From contig JBCBSZ010000013.1 in NCBI GenBank assembly GCA_039818945.1, positions 26,794 through 90,793 of the forward strand: a stretch of 64,000 nt of DNA. Reading direction: 5' to 3'. The notes under the pieces are model-generated. The model saw only the letters and a program-made list of their open reading frames with translations, had not been told where the DNA came from and did no database searches. Shown here piece by piece: positions 25,331-33,910 of this stretch (within the stretch, counting starts at the first letter, position 1; each line of letters starts with the position of its first letter). The DNA is from JBCBSZ01 sp039818945. Its GTDB lineage: Bacteria; Actinomycetota; Acidimicrobiia; Acidimicrobiales; Poriferisodalaceae. Position numbers and translations under genes: made by a program.

Positions 25331-26232
25331 GAGACCTCCTCTGCGTGGTCGACCAGGCGGAGGTAGACGTCCTCCAGGGTCGGGCGGGTGACGGTCAGCT
25401 CGGGCAGGTCGCCGCCGACCTCGGCGACGAGTCGGGCGATCAACAGGCCGGGTTCGCCGGTCGGCAGCTCGGCCCGGCCCTCGGAGTCGGTGCTCGCTCC
25501 CAGCGAGCGGGCGGCGGCGAGCGCCCGGTCGGAATCGGGCCGATAGCGCACGACGGCCTGGGCCGCCGAGCGCCCGCCGAGCGCCGACGGCGTGTCCAGG
25601 GCGATCAGCCGCCCGTTGTCGATGACGGCGATGCGGTCGGCCAGCGCCTCGGCCTCGTCGAGGTAGTGGGTGGTCAGCAGGATCGTCACCCCCCGGGCGC
25701 GCAGATCGGCGATGACGTCCCACAGCCGGCGTCGGATCTCGGGGTCGAGCCCGGTGGTCGGCTCGTCGAGGAAGAGCAGCTCGGGTCGCCCGATCAGCCC
25801 GCAGGCCAGGTCGACGCGGCGGCGCTGGCCGCCCGAGAGCTCGTCGACGAGCTGGTCGGCCTGGGGGCGCAGCTCGACGAGGTCGAGGACCTCCTCGACG
25901 TCGAGCGGGTCGGGGAAGAAGCCGGCCAGGTGGCGGACCGCCTCGGTGACCGTGAGCCGATCGAAGGCGCCGGTCTCCTGGGTGACGATGCCGAGCCGGG
26001 CACGCCACCCGGCGCTCGCGGTGAGGGGCTCGGCGCCGAGCACGCGGACCGTGCCCGTGGTCGGGCGGCGATAGCCCTCGCAGATCTCGGTGGCCGTGGA
26101 CTTGCCCGCGCCGTTCGGTCCGAGCAGCGCCAGCGTCTCGCCGGCCTGGACGACCAGGTCGACGTCGAGCACGGTTCGCTCGCCGTAGACCTTGGTGACG
26201 CCGGCCAGCTCGATGGCGGGGGTGTCGTTCAT
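25327..26232 (-). CDS. ABC exporter ATPase
   Basis: 301-residue ATP-binding subunit. Walker A is GPNGAGKST, the Q-loop is VTQETGAF, the signature is LSGGQRRRVDLA, Walker B is LLFLDEPTTGLDP and the switch His lies in LTTHYLDEAE. The C-terminal ~70 residues form the DrrA/CcmA-type extension common in drug exporters. First gene of the four-gene unit with permease, kinase and regulator, each overlapping the next by four bases. ATG 26232 is used; GTG 26250 would add six residues (VSHDED). A CACGAT hexamer lies six bases ahead of the ATG. Confidence 0.92.
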   Translation of the reverse strand: MNDTPAIELAGVTKVYGERTVLDVDLVVQAGETLALLGPNGAGKSTATEICEGYRRPTTGTVRVLGAEPLTASAGWRARLGIVTQETGAFDRLTVTEAVRHLAGFFPDPLDVEEVLDLVELRPQADQLVDELSGGQRRRVDLACGLIGRPELLFLDEPTTGLDPEIRRRLWDVIADLRARGVTILLTTHYLDEAEALADRIAVIDNGRLIALDTPSALGGRSAAQAVVRYRPDSDRALAAARSLGASTDSEGRAELPTGEPGLLIARLVAEVGGDLPELTVTRPTLEDVYLRLVDHAEEVS

Positions 26233-26355
26233 GTCCTCATCGTGCGACACGAGGCCGCCCGTGGCGTCGGACGCCGGGGTGAACCGTCGCGACCACCTGG
26301 TGGACGTCCAGCTAGCGCGAACGAACCAGATCGGCCGATGGTCCCTGTCCCGCCG

Positions 26356-26361
26356 TACCCT
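26356..26361 (+). promoter_or_regulatory. TACCCT -10 hexamer, leaderless promoter of the PLP gene
   Basis: TACCCT ends six bases before the ATG at 26368 and no ribosome-binding site lies between. The same hexamer precedes the PilZ gene and, on the minus strand, the PH-like and SRPBCC genes. Confidence 0.6.
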
Positions 26362-26367
26362 CGGCCG

Positions 26368-27498
26368 ATGCTCGACGACGACCTGGCCCCCGAGACCCTG
26401 GCCGCACACGGCGGGTCGGCACCCGATCCGGCCACCGGGGCGATCGTCCCCGGCATCCACCCGTCGACCACCTACGTCCCCGACGCCGCCGGGCTCGTCT
26501 ACACCCGTCCCGACAACCCGACGGCCCGCCCGGCCGAGCGGCTGCTCGCCCGGCTCGAGGGGGGTGCCGACGCCGCCCTGTTCGCGTCGGGGCAGGCCGC
26601 GGCCACCGCGGTGTTCTGCTCGCTGCGCACCGGCGACCACGTGGTCGCCGCCCGCACGATGTACTTCGTGCTGCGGGAGTGGTTGGGCGACTTCGCCGCC
26701 GACTGGGGGCTCGAGCTCGACCTCGTCGATGCGACCGATCTCGACGCCGTGTCCGCCGCGGTCCGCCCGGGCGACACCCGGCTCGTCTGGATCGAGTCGC
26801 CGGCCAACCCGACCTGGGAGGTCGTCGACATCGGGGCGATCGCCCGCATCGCCCACGAGGCGGGGGCCCGGCTGGCGGTCGACTCGACGGCCGCGACGCC
26901 GGTGCTGTCACGGCCGATCGAGCACGGCGCCGATCTCGTCGTGCACGCGGCCACGAAGTACCTCAACGGTCACAGCGACGTCCTCGCCGGTGCCGTCGTG
27001 ACCGCCGCCGCCGACGACGCCTGGGAGGGGCTCCTGCGGTGGCGGGCTCGTCAGGGCGCCGTGCTCGGCCCCTTCGAGGCCTGGCTGCTGCTGCGGGGGA
27101 TGCGGACCCTGCACCTGCGCGTCCGGACCGCCTCCGACACGGCGGCGTGGTTGGCCGCTCGTCTGGCGGCCCACCCGGCGGTGGTCGAGGTGCTGCACCC
27201 GAGCCTGCCGTCGCATCCCGGCCACGAGCTCGCGGCCCGACAGATGCACGGTGGCTTCGGCGCCATGTCGTCGATCCGGGTGGCGGGCGGCCACGACGCC
27301 GCGGCCCGGGTGGCCCGCTCGACCCGGCTGTGGCGCCGGGCGACCTCGCTGGGGGGCGTCGAGTCGCTGATCGAGCACCGCGCCCCGGTCGAGGGCCCAC
27401 GCACGATCGCACCACCGGACCTGCTCCGGCTGTCGACCGGGATCGAGGCCCGCGACGACCTCTGGGCCGACCTCGACCAGGCCCTGAGGACCGGCTGA
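26368..27498 (+). CDS. Cys/Met-metabolism-family PLP enzyme
   Basis: 376-residue fold-type I PLP enzyme related to cystathionine gamma-lyase, methionine gamma-lyase and O-succinylhomoserine sulfhydrylase. The cofactor Lys198 is in HAATKYLNGHSDV; ESPANPTW and LFASGQAAA correspond to family motifs, and SLGGVESLIEHRAPVEG closes the active site. It is more divergent than the metB product at 5922-7088 (for example YTRPDNPTARPAE for the usual YSRxxNPT), so a distinct substrate is likely. It is not linked to sulfur genes here. Its end abuts a 14-base tandem repeat. Confidence 0.85.
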   Translation: MLDDDLAPETLAAHGGSAPDPATGAIVPGIHPSTTYVPDAAGLVYTRPDNPTARPAERLLARLEGGADAALFASGQAAATAVFCSLRTGDHVVAARTMYFVLREWLGDFAADWGLELDLVDATDLDAVSAAVRPGDTRLVWIESPANPTWEVVDIGAIARIAHEAGARLAVDSTAATPVLSRPIEHGADLVVHAATKYLNGHSDVLAGAVVTAAADDAWEGLLRWRARQGAVLGPFEAWLLLRGMRTLHLRVRTASDTAAWLAARLAAHPAVVEVLHPSLPSHPGHELAARQMHGGFGAMSSIRVAGGHDAAARVARSTRLWRRATSLGGVESLIEHRAPVEGPRTIAPPDLLRLSTGIEARDDLWADLDQALRTG

Positions 27499-27528
27499 TC
27501 AGGAGGGGCTGATCAGGAGGGGCTGATC
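27493..27528. repeat. 14-base tandem repeat between convergent genes
   Basis: GGCTGATCAGGAGG occurs twice in tandem (27493-27506 and 27507-27520), followed by the partial copy GGCTGATC (27521-27528). Copy 1 contains the stop of the PLP gene; copy 2 contains the stop of the opposing anti-sigma gene. It looks like a small replication-slippage duplication at the 3' junction. Confidence 0.75.
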
Positions 27529-28196
27529 TCGCCCCGCAGGACCACCTGGCCCGAGGACGCGGGGCCCTCGCCCTCCATCTGGAGGGTGACGGTGATGATC
27601 GGGTACTCGTCGATCGGGACCCCGCTCCACAGCTCGATCTCGCCGTCGCCACCCCGCAGGTGGAAGGTGCCGGCGCTCACGCCGCCGTCGGCGTTGCGGA
27701 CCCAGGCCTGGTAGAAGCCGCCCTCCGGCGCCGGGGGGAGGTCGCTCACGTCGAGCAGGATCTTCACCCCGGCCGGCGTGTCGACGACGTCGGCCTCGGC
27801 CGAGGCGCCGGGGGCGAGGTCGGTACCGGCCAGCTCGACGATGCGACCCTCGGGTCCGTCGTCGCCGCCGCTGAACAGCGTGGTCAGCCCGAAGACGGCC
27901 AGGACGATGGCGGCCGCGGCCCCGAGCACCGGCAGCGCCCGGCGGCGGAAGGCCACCACGTTGTCGGTCGAGCCGGTCGACTCGCTCGGCCGGGCGGTCA
28001 TCGGCGGCGGTGCGGGGGCGGCGGTGGGGGGCGCGACGCCGCTCGTGGCCGCCTCGGCGGTGATCGCCGCGACGACGGCGTCCTCGAGGTCGGCCGGGGG
28101 CTCGACCCAGACGGCGTCGTTGCTCAGCAGCCCCTCGAGCGCGGCGAGCTCGTCGGGGTCCAGTTCGTCGTCGAGGGGATGGTGGTCGTCGTTCAT
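27513..28196 (-). CDS. RskA-like anti-sigma factor
   Basis: 227-residue single-pass membrane protein. The cytoplasmic N-terminus (about 1-95) has an acidic start MNDDHHPLDDELDPDELAALEG, where sigma binding is expected. A membrane helix (ALPVLGAAAAIVLAVFGLTTLF) sits near 97-120. The extracytoplasmic C-terminus (about 125-227) has the anti-sigma-K fold with YQAWVRNADGGVSAGTFHLRGGDGEIEL. No HxxxCxxC zinc motif is present, matching the RskA rather than the ZAS type. It follows the ECF sigma gene by 55 bases on the same strand and should hold that factor inactive until a regulated cleavage. Confidence 0.85.
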   Translation of the reverse strand: MNDDHHPLDDELDPDELAALEGLLSNDAVWVEPPADLEDAVVAAITAEAATSGVAPPTAAPAPPPMTARPSESTGSTDNVVAFRRRALPVLGAAAAIVLAVFGLTTLFSGGDDGPEGRIVELAGTDLAPGASAEADVVDTPAGVKILLDVSDLPPAPEGGFYQAWVRNADGGVSAGTFHLRGGDGEIELWSGVPIDEYPIITVTLQMEGEGPASSGQVVLRGEISPS

Positions 28197-28251
28197 CGTG
28201 CTTCGTCTCCGCCCATCAGTACGGTACGGACCGCCGGATGGTTCGCGGACA

Positions 28252-28785
28252 TCACGCCGCCCCCGGAGCGAGGTGGTTGAGGGCGGCGGCGAGGCGTCGG
28301 TGGGCCCGGTTGGAGCGGCTCTTGACGGTGCCCGGCGGGATGCCGAGGCGGTCGGCGATCTCGGCGTGGGTCATGCCGGCGCCGTGGGACAGCTGGACGA
28401 CCTCGCGCTCACCGTCGGGCAGGTCCTCGACCGCTCGCCGCACCTCGTAGGCCTCCCAGGTCCGCTCGAAGCCGATCGACTCGACCGCCTGGTCCTGCTC
28501 GGGGGCGTGGCCGCCCCGGGTGGGGGTGGACTCCGCGCGCAGCACGTCGATCGCCGTGCGGCGGGCGATCGAGTACAGCCAGGGTGCGAGCTCCCGATCG
28601 GCGTCGAAGGAGGCCGCCGCCTTCCAAGCCTTCACGAACGTCTGCTGGACGGCGTCGGCGGCGAGCTCCCGGTCGTGCAGCACCGACATCGCCACGGTGG
28701 TCACGGGCCCGGCGTAACGGCGGTAGACCTCCCGCACGGCGTCGGGGTCGCCGGTGCGGAACCTGGTGGTGAGGTCCGGCTGCAC
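28252..28785 (-). CDS. ECF-type RNA polymerase sigma factor
   Basis: 177-residue extracytoplasmic-function sigma factor, full length for the group. Region 2 (about 15-85) reads VREVYRRYAGPVTTVAMSVLHDRELAADAVQQTFVKAWKAA and LAPWLYSIARRTAIDVLR. Region 4 (about 115-170) reads VRRAVEDLPDGEREVVQLSHGAGMTHAEIADRLGIPPGTVKSRSNRAHRRL. The gene precedes its presumed anti-sigma factor, a common ECF arrangement. GTG 28785 is used; the same region upstream also drives the divergent SDR gene. Confidence 0.92.
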   Translation of the reverse strand: MQPDLTTRFRTGDPDAVREVYRRYAGPVTTVAMSVLHDRELAADAVQQTFVKAWKAAASFDADRELAPWLYSIARRTAIDVLRAESTPTRGGHAPEQDQAVESIGFERTWEAYEVRRAVEDLPDGEREVVQLSHGAGMTHAEIADRLGIPPGTVKSRSNRAHRRLAAALNHLAPGAA

Positions 28786-28871
28786 TCCCAGATCCTGCCG
28801 CGTGGCGCGGCGCGATGCCCGTCTTTCGCGCGGACTACGTTCACGCGGGCTCGACGGAGGGGATGGGGAGC

Positions 28872-29705
28872 ATGGCAGGAGCGCTCGAGGGGAAGACCGC
28901 GGTCGTGACCGGCGGGGCGAACGGCATCGGCCGGGCCTGTTGCGAGCGGTTCGCCCGGGAGGGGGCGGCCGTCGTCGTCGCCGACCTCCAGGAGGACCGC
29001 GTCACCGAGACGGTCGATGCCCTGGTCGAGGCGGGTGCCACGGCGTCGGGGGTGCGGCTCGACGCGGTCAGCCGGGAGGACAACGAGGGAATGATCGCTC
29101 ACGCGGTGGACGCCCACGGCTCGGTCGACGTGCTCGTCACCGCGGCCGGGGTCTCCCACGGCGAATACGTCTCCGGCGAGATCGACAAGGAGACCGCCCG
29201 GATCGAGGAGCGCATGGCCGCGATCGACCGGCCCTGGGAGGCCGCCCTCGACCTGGACGTCGCCGACTGGCAGCGGGTGCTGGACGTCAACCTCACCGGC
29301 ACCTTCCACGCGGCGCAGCTCGCGGTCCGCTGGATGATCGAGGACGAACGGCCGGGCTCGATCGTCACGATCGCGTCGATCGCGGCCAAGGACCCGACCG
29401 CCGGCCCGCTCGCCTACTGCACGTCCAAGGCCGGGGTGTGGATGATGACCAAGCACCTGGCCCGATCCGTCGCACCGACCGGCGTGCGCGTCAACGCCAT
29501 CGGCCCGGGGTACATCCAGACGAACATGACCGCCGCGCTCGACGAGGTCGAGGGCATGGACGAGCTGCTCCTGATGCGGATCCCCGCGCTGCGCAAGGGG
29601 ACACCGGACGAGGTGGCCAACGTCGCGATGTTCCTGGCCGGCCCGGAGTCGTCCTACGTGACGGGCGCGCTGCTGCACCCGCACGGCGGCTGGTTCACCG
29701 ACTGA
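28872..29705 (+). CDS. SDR-family NAD(P)-dependent oxidoreductase
   Basis: 277-residue classical short-chain dehydrogenase. The cofactor motif is TGGANGIGRA, NAG-equivalent is TAAGVS, and the catalytic Ser/Tyr/Lys lie in SIVTIASIA and YCTSKAGVW. An insertion of about 30 residues after VSHGEYVSG (EIDKETARIEERMAAIDRPW) lengthens the loop near the active site. The FXGP turn is IGPGYIQTNM. The substrate is not visible. ATG 28872 is preferred because the GGAGGGG site at 28855-28861 then has good spacing; ATG 28863 would add three residues. A TACGTT hexamer lies at 28835-28840. Confidence 0.85.
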   Translation: MAGALEGKTAVVTGGANGIGRACCERFAREGAAVVVADLQEDRVTETVDALVEAGATASGVRLDAVSREDNEGMIAHAVDAHGSVDVLVTAAGVSHGEYVSGEIDKETARIEERMAAIDRPWEAALDLDVADWQRVLDVNLTGTFHAAQLAVRWMIEDERPGSIVTIASIAAKDPTAGPLAYCTSKAGVWMMTKHLARSVAPTGVRVNAIGPGYIQTNMTAALDEVEGMDELLLMRIPALRKGTPDEVANVAMFLAGPESSYVTGALLHPHGGWFTD

Positions 29706-29762
29706 CCGCCCCGGACGGGGGTGGGGCTCGGTACCGGCGTCAGGTTTGCGACAATGGGGGAC

Positions 29763-30632
29763 GTGGAGGTGAGGGTGGCCATGGACAGCGAGCTCGACGA
29801 GCTCGTCGCGCTCGCCGTCGCGTGCCAGCGCGAGCCGGCCACCTCGTGCGCCTACGTCGGTGACAGCCACGCAGCGATCCGCGACGAGGTGCTCGGCATC
29901 GACGACTGGGCCGTGCACACCGTGGTCGCCTGCGACGGCGACCGCCTGCTCGGTTGGCTGCTCGCCGAGGTCGACGACGGGATCGGTCGCGTCTGGTGGT
30001 GGGGGCCCTTCGTCCAGCCGGGCTCCTTCGACGCCGTCGCCGACGCGCTGCTGGCCGTCGCACGCGACCGGCTCCCGGCCGGCATCGTCCAGGAGGAGGC
30101 CGTCGCCACCCCGGAGAACGTCGAGATGGCCGAGTGGTGCCGACGACACGGCCTCGAACGGCAGACGGCCTCGACCATCCTCTCGATCGACCGGGCCCCC
30201 GAGCACGTCGACGGCGACGCGCTGGTCCGCCCGATGATCGACCGCGACCACGCCGACGTGATCCGACTCCACGACGGGCTCTTCCCCGGCACCCACTACA
30301 CGGGCGACCAGCTCATCGCGGGCGCCAGCGGCCACGACGTCGTGCTCGTGGCCGTGCTCGAGGGCGCGGTCGTCGGGTACGCGGCTGCCGAGCTCCAGTC
30401 CGACGGCTCGGGCTACCTCGACTTCGTCGGTGTCGACCCCGACCTCCGCGGTGCCCGCCTCGGCGACGCCCTCGTCCGCTCCGCCTGCCGGGCGCTGCTC
30501 GAGCGGGGCGCCAGCCACGTGCACCTCACCGTCCGGGAGGACAACGAGGCCGCCCGCCGGCTCTACGACGGCCTCGGCTTCCAGGTCGACGAGACCCTGC
30601 TGCCCTACCGCCGCGGCTTCAGCCTGGACTGA
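29763..30632 (+). CDS. double GNAT-domain N-acetyltransferase
   Basis: 289-residue protein with two GNAT folds in tandem, about 1-140 and 150-289. The second is complete: FVGVDPDLRGARLGDALVRSACRALLERG is the acetyl-CoA loop (R/Q-x-x-G-x-G/A) and VREDNEAARRLYDGLGFQ is the C-terminal motif. The first is degenerate. Tandem GNATs include mycothiol synthase, but the substrate cannot be assigned. GTG 29763 keeps the first strand (VEVRVAMDSELDELV) and follows a GACAAT hexamer at seven bases; ATG 29781 has a better Shine-Dalgarno (GGAGGTGA) but would remove strand 1. Confidence 0.82.
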   Translation: MEVRVAMDSELDELVALAVACQREPATSCAYVGDSHAAIRDEVLGIDDWAVHTVVACDGDRLLGWLLAEVDDGIGRVWWWGPFVQPGSFDAVADALLAVARDRLPAGIVQEEAVATPENVEMAEWCRRHGLERQTASTILSIDRAPEHVDGDALVRPMIDRDHADVIRLHDGLFPGTHYTGDQLIAGASGHDVVLVAVLEGAVVGYAAAELQSDGSGYLDFVGVDPDLRGARLGDALVRSACRALLERGASHVHLTVREDNEAARRLYDGLGFQVDETLLPYRRGFSLD

Positions 30633-30652
30633 CTCCTCGGCCCGGGCGGCGT

Positions 30653-31090
30653 TCAGCGGTTGACGTAGGCGCGGCCGATCACGAAGGCCATCGTCGCCGA
30701 CAGCCAGCCGAGGGTCACGAGTGCAGCCAGCACGCGCGTCGACCGCGGCGAGTCACCCCGGGCGAACCAGCCGCCGGCGAGGAAGGCGCCCATCGGGAGC
30801 AGCCCGCCGACGTAGTGGATGTAGAGCTGACCGATGCCCTGCCCCTGGTCGAGCAGCTTGATGCCCAGGAGGATCTGCAGGCCGAGGACGACCTGGGCGA
30901 CGACGAGCGTCCACCGACCGATCCGGTCGAGCGTCGCTCCCACCAGGGCGAGCCGGAGGATCCAACCCGCCGCGATGGTCATCGTGACGAGCACGGCGAT
31001 GCCGGTCGTGACGTGCACCGAGGCGTCGATGATCCAGTTGTCGATGCGGCCGTCGCCGAGGTCGCCGGCCCGAGCGAGGACGCTGCTCAC
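30653..31090 (-). CDS. four-helix integral membrane protein
   Basis: 145-residue hydrophobic protein with four predicted helices (about 25-50, 60-85, 90-110, 118-140) and a polar N-terminus. The pattern SVHVTTGIAVLVTMTIAAGWIL, LDRIGRWTLVVAQVVLGLQILLGIKLL and LYIHYVGGLLPMGAFLAGGWFA has conserved His residues that might bind haem or metal, but I recognise no named family. Its ATG overlaps the galK stop as ATGA, so it is translated after galactokinase. Relation to sugar metabolism is unproven. Confidence 0.65.
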   Translation of the reverse strand: MSSVLARAGDLGDGRIDNWIIDASVHVTTGIAVLVTMTIAAGWILRLALVGATLDRIGRWTLVVAQVVLGLQILLGIKLLDQGQGIGQLYIHYVGGLLPMGAFLAGGWFARGDSPRSTRVLAALVTLGWLSATMAFVIGRAYVNR

Positions 31091-32211
31091 GGGGCGCGCT
31101 CGATCGAGGCGCCGGCGCTCGGCGTGCCGTCGATCACCCGCGGCGTCTCACCGCCCCCGGCGACGAACCGCTCGCTGACCTCGTGGGAGAAGTCCCCGAC
31201 CGCGTCGGTGCGGACCAGCGCGACGGTGCAGCCCGCGAAGCCACCGCCGGTCATCCGGGCACCCAGGCAGCCCGAGCTGGCCTGCGAGGCCTCGACCATG
31301 GCGTCGAGCGCCGGGCCGGAGACCTCGTACAGGTCCCGGAGGCTCTCGTGTGAGGCGTCCATGAGCTGGCCCAGCGTCGTGCTGTCGCTCCGGTCCATCG
31401 CGCTGGCGGCGGCGAGCGTGCGATCGTTCTCCTCGATGACGTGGCGCGCCCGTCGACGGTCGGTGGCGTCGAGGTCGGTCAGCGCAGCGAGGCCGTCGAG
31501 GTCGAGATCGCGCAGGGCTGCGACACCGGCGGCCGCCGCGACCCGCTCACAGGCGGCCCGTCGCAGCGCGTACTCGGAGTCGGCCAGCTCCCGACGGGTC
31601 ATGGTGTCGAGCACGACGACGGTGACGTCGTCGGGCAGCGCGTGGTCGGTGCCCTCCAGACTGCGGCAGTCGATCAGCTGCGCCGCACCGGCCGTGGCCC
31701 TCGCCGAGATGAGCTGGTCCATGATCCCGCTGGGCAGCCCGACCGCCCGGTGCTCGGCCTCCTGTGCGAGCCGTGCGACGTCCTCCGGTGCCGGCCGGTC
31801 GACGCGGGCGGCGGCCTGCGCGAGGAGCAGCGCGACCTCCAGCGCGGCCGAGGAGCTGAGCGAGGCGCCGTGGGGGATATCGGTGGTCACCGCCCCGCGG
31901 AGGTCGTGCCACGGCATCCCGGCGTCGAGCAGGACGGACCGGACGGCGGCGACGTAGCGGCCCCACCCGGACGAGGCGCCGTCGGCGTCGAGCGTCGCCA
32001 GCCCGAAGTCCTCGGACTCCACGCTCGTTGCGTCGGCCGGGCCGGCGGCGATCCAGGTGGCGCAGGGCAGGGCCAGCGGGAACACGAAGCCGTCGTTGTA
32101 GTCGGTGTGCTCACCGATGAGGTTCACCCGACCGGGGGCCCGCACCACGATCGGCGCGTCGTGCCCGAACCGCTCCTCGAACCGCCGCTCGGCACGCTCT
32201 CGTCCATCCAT
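31087..32211 (-). CDS. galK: galactokinase
   Basis: 374-residue GHMP kinase phosphorylating alpha-D-galactose at C1 in the Leloir pathway. The galactokinase signature GRVNLIGEHTDYNDG (27-41) is intact, as are the GHMP nucleotide loop PHGASLSSSAALEV and the third motif RMTGGGFAGCTVALV. The catalytic Asp is in LPSGIMDQL. ATG 32211 gives MDGRERAERRFEERFG, the usual beginning. No galT or galE is beside it, so the rest of the pathway must be elsewhere. Overlaps the four-helix membrane protein downstream; a fructosamine-kinase-like gene is upstream on the same strand. Confidence 0.93.
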   Translation of the reverse strand: MDGRERAERRFEERFGHDAPIVVRAPGRVNLIGEHTDYNDGFVFPLALPCATWIAAGPADATSVESEDFGLATLDADGASSGWGRYVAAVRSVLLDAGMPWHDLRGAVTTDIPHGASLSSSAALEVALLLAQAAARVDRPAPEDVARLAQEAEHRAVGLPSGIMDQLISARATAGAAQLIDCRSLEGTDHALPDDVTVVVLDTMTRRELADSEYALRRAACERVAAAAGVAALRDLDLDGLAALTDLDATDRRRARHVIEENDRTLAAASAMDRSDSTTLGQLMDASHESLRDLYEVSGPALDAMVEASQASSGCLGARMTGGGFAGCTVALVRTDAVGDFSHEVSERFVAGGGETPRVIDGTPSAGASIERAP

Positions 32212-32251
32212 CAGTGGAGCGACGATAGACGCCTCAGCCGGCCCGGCCCGC

Positions 32252-33109
32252 TCAGCGGTGCCGGACGACGGCGGCGCGGACCGCCGGCACGTACGCGTGC
32301 CCGAACTTGATCGCGTGGACCACCAGCGGAGCGAGCTGGTGGAGCTCGACGCGCTCCTCCCAACCATCGGCGAGCGGGTGGTGCTCGTCGTAGGCGGCGA
32401 AGCAGGCGTCCCCGTAGCCGCCGAAGAGCCGCATCATCGCCAGATCGAACTCCCGGTGCCCGCCGTGGGCGGCCGGGTCGATCAGCCAGTTGCGGCCCGC
32501 GGCGTCGACGAGGCGGTTGCCGGCCCAGAGGTCGCCGTGCAGTCGAGCCGGCGGCTCCGCCGGGCCGCCCACGAGATCGAGGCGGTCGGCGATCGCCTCG
32601 ATGCCGTCGATGGCCGACGGGTCGAGCGCCGCTCGGTCCGCGGCGATGCGAGCGAGCGGCCGGAGGCGGCGCTCGGCGAAGAACTCCGCCCACGTGGCGC
32701 AGGGGTCGTTGGGCAGGGCCAGGCTGCCGGTCGTGCGGCGATCCTCCCGTCCGAAGGCCGTCGCACCGCTGCGGTGCAGCCCGGCCAGCGAACGACCGAG
32801 CTCGGCCTCGGTGGCCGCCACCCGCACGCCCTCGTCGATCCACGCCAACACGAGCACCGCCGGCGGCTCGTCGGAGACGGCCAGGACCTCCGGCACCGCG
32901 ACCGAGTCGGCGTCCCGCAGCCAGTCGAGGCCGGCGGCCTCGGTGGTGAAGAAGCCGGCCGGCGGAGCGGCGTGGGTCTTCGCGAACACCACCCGGCCGT
33001 CGGCGAGCTCGACCCGACGGGCGTCGCTGACGTCGCCGCCGGTCACGCGCGAGGCGCGCCGGACCTCCGAACCGAGCAGGTCGGCCAATCGGTCGTCCAG
33101 CGCTGCCAC
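32252..33109 (-). CDS. fructosamine kinase-family protein
   Basis: 285-residue kinase-fold protein of the fructosamine-3-kinase/ketosamine kinase family, which phosphorylates sugar adducts on amines as repair or salvage. The active-site segments are RLHGDLWAGNRLV and WLIDPAAHGGHREFDLAMMRLFGG, both characteristic; VSDARRVELADGRVVFAKTH is the N-lobe. Starts at GTG 33109, with GACGAT six bases ahead and a purine-rich GAGGGG between. It sits upstream of galK with a 40-base gap and may be co-transcribed. Substrate is inferred from family only. Confidence 0.88.
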   Translation of the reverse strand: MAALDDRLADLLGSEVRRASRVTGGDVSDARRVELADGRVVFAKTHAAPPAGFFTTEAAGLDWLRDADSVAVPEVLAVSDEPPAVLVLAWIDEGVRVAATEAELGRSLAGLHRSGATAFGREDRRTTGSLALPNDPCATWAEFFAERRLRPLARIAADRAALDPSAIDGIEAIADRLDLVGGPAEPPARLHGDLWAGNRLVDAAGRNWLIDPAAHGGHREFDLAMMRLFGGYGDACFAAYDEHHPLADGWEERVELHQLAPLVVHAIKFGHAYVPAVRAAVVRHR

Positions 33110-33140
33110 CCCCTCATCGTCGCAGGGTCGGGCAACGCCC

Positions 33141-33839
33141 TCAGTCGGCCGCGTGCGCCCGCCCGAACTCCCGCGACTCGCCGGTGGCGAGGAACCACGC
33201 CTCCTCGGCGATGTCCACCGCGTGCTCACCGGCCCGTTCGAGCACCCGGCCGATGCGGTCCATCGAGAGCAGCAGTGGGAGTTGCTCGCTGTCCGCCGGG
33301 CCCGCGGTGATGAGCTCGAACGCCTCGGCGCGACGCCGCTCGAGGTCACGGTGGATCTCCTCGACCTCGAGTGCCACGCCCTGGTCCTTGTCGTGGAGCG
33401 AGCGCAGCGCGGTCTCGATCATCGCCAGATCGAGGCGCACCATGTCGCCGAGCACCTCCCGCAGGCGGTCCGACGGCACCGGGCCATGGGCCGCGAGCAG
33501 GCCGGCGACGTCGACGGCCCCGTCGGCGATCCGCTCGAGGTGGAGAGCCGTGCGCAGCAACGCCAGGATGTGGCGCAGGTCGCCGGCGACCGGCTGGCGC
33601 CGGGCGATCATCAGGATGGCCTCCTGTTCGATCGCGACGTGCGCCTGGTCGACGGCGTCGTCCTCTGCGTCCACCGCGGCGGCGTCGACACGGTCGCTCG
33701 CGAGACGATCGATCGTCGCTTCCAGGATCGCCGCGACCTGCTCCGCCTGGGCCTGCACGGCGGACTCCAGCGAGGCCAGCTCGCGGTCGAACGTGGCGTG
33801 CGGCGTGAGCGCCGACCCGCGGTCGGTCGTCTGTTCCAT
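33141..33839 (-). CDS. phoU: PhoU-family phosphate signalling regulator
   Basis: 232-residue all-helical protein of two PhoU repeats (about 15-105 and 120-210). Signature stretches are ASLESAVQAQAEQVAAILEATIDRLASD, LILMIARRQPVAGDLRHI-type LMIARRQPVAGDLRHILALLRTALHLERIADGAVDV, and LLLSMDRIGRVLERAGEHAVDIAEEAWFLATG. PhoU links the Pst phosphate importer to the PhoR kinase and restrains the phosphate-starvation response. No pst or pho genes are nearby. The ATG has a strong GGAGGGGGAG site. Confidence 0.92.
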   Translation of the reverse strand: MEQTTDRGSALTPHATFDRELASLESAVQAQAEQVAAILEATIDRLASDRVDAAAVDAEDDAVDQAHVAIEQEAILMIARRQPVAGDLRHILALLRTALHLERIADGAVDVAGLLAAHGPVPSDRLREVLGDMVRLDLAMIETALRSLHDKDQGVALEVEEIHRDLERRRAEAFELITAGPADSEQLPLLLSMDRIGRVLERAGEHAVDIAEEAWFLATGESREFGRAHAAD

Positions 33840-33910
33840 CGTCTCCCCCTCCGGCAACGGCGCCGATGGTGCCCGACGGGGGGCGGACGGGGAAGGGACC
33901 GAAGACCCGA

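Noticed and set aside
26232..26367. Possible riboswitch in the intergenic region before the PLP enzyme
   Set aside because: No SAM, cobalamin or other known box sequences are visible; the region holds only two divergent short promoters.
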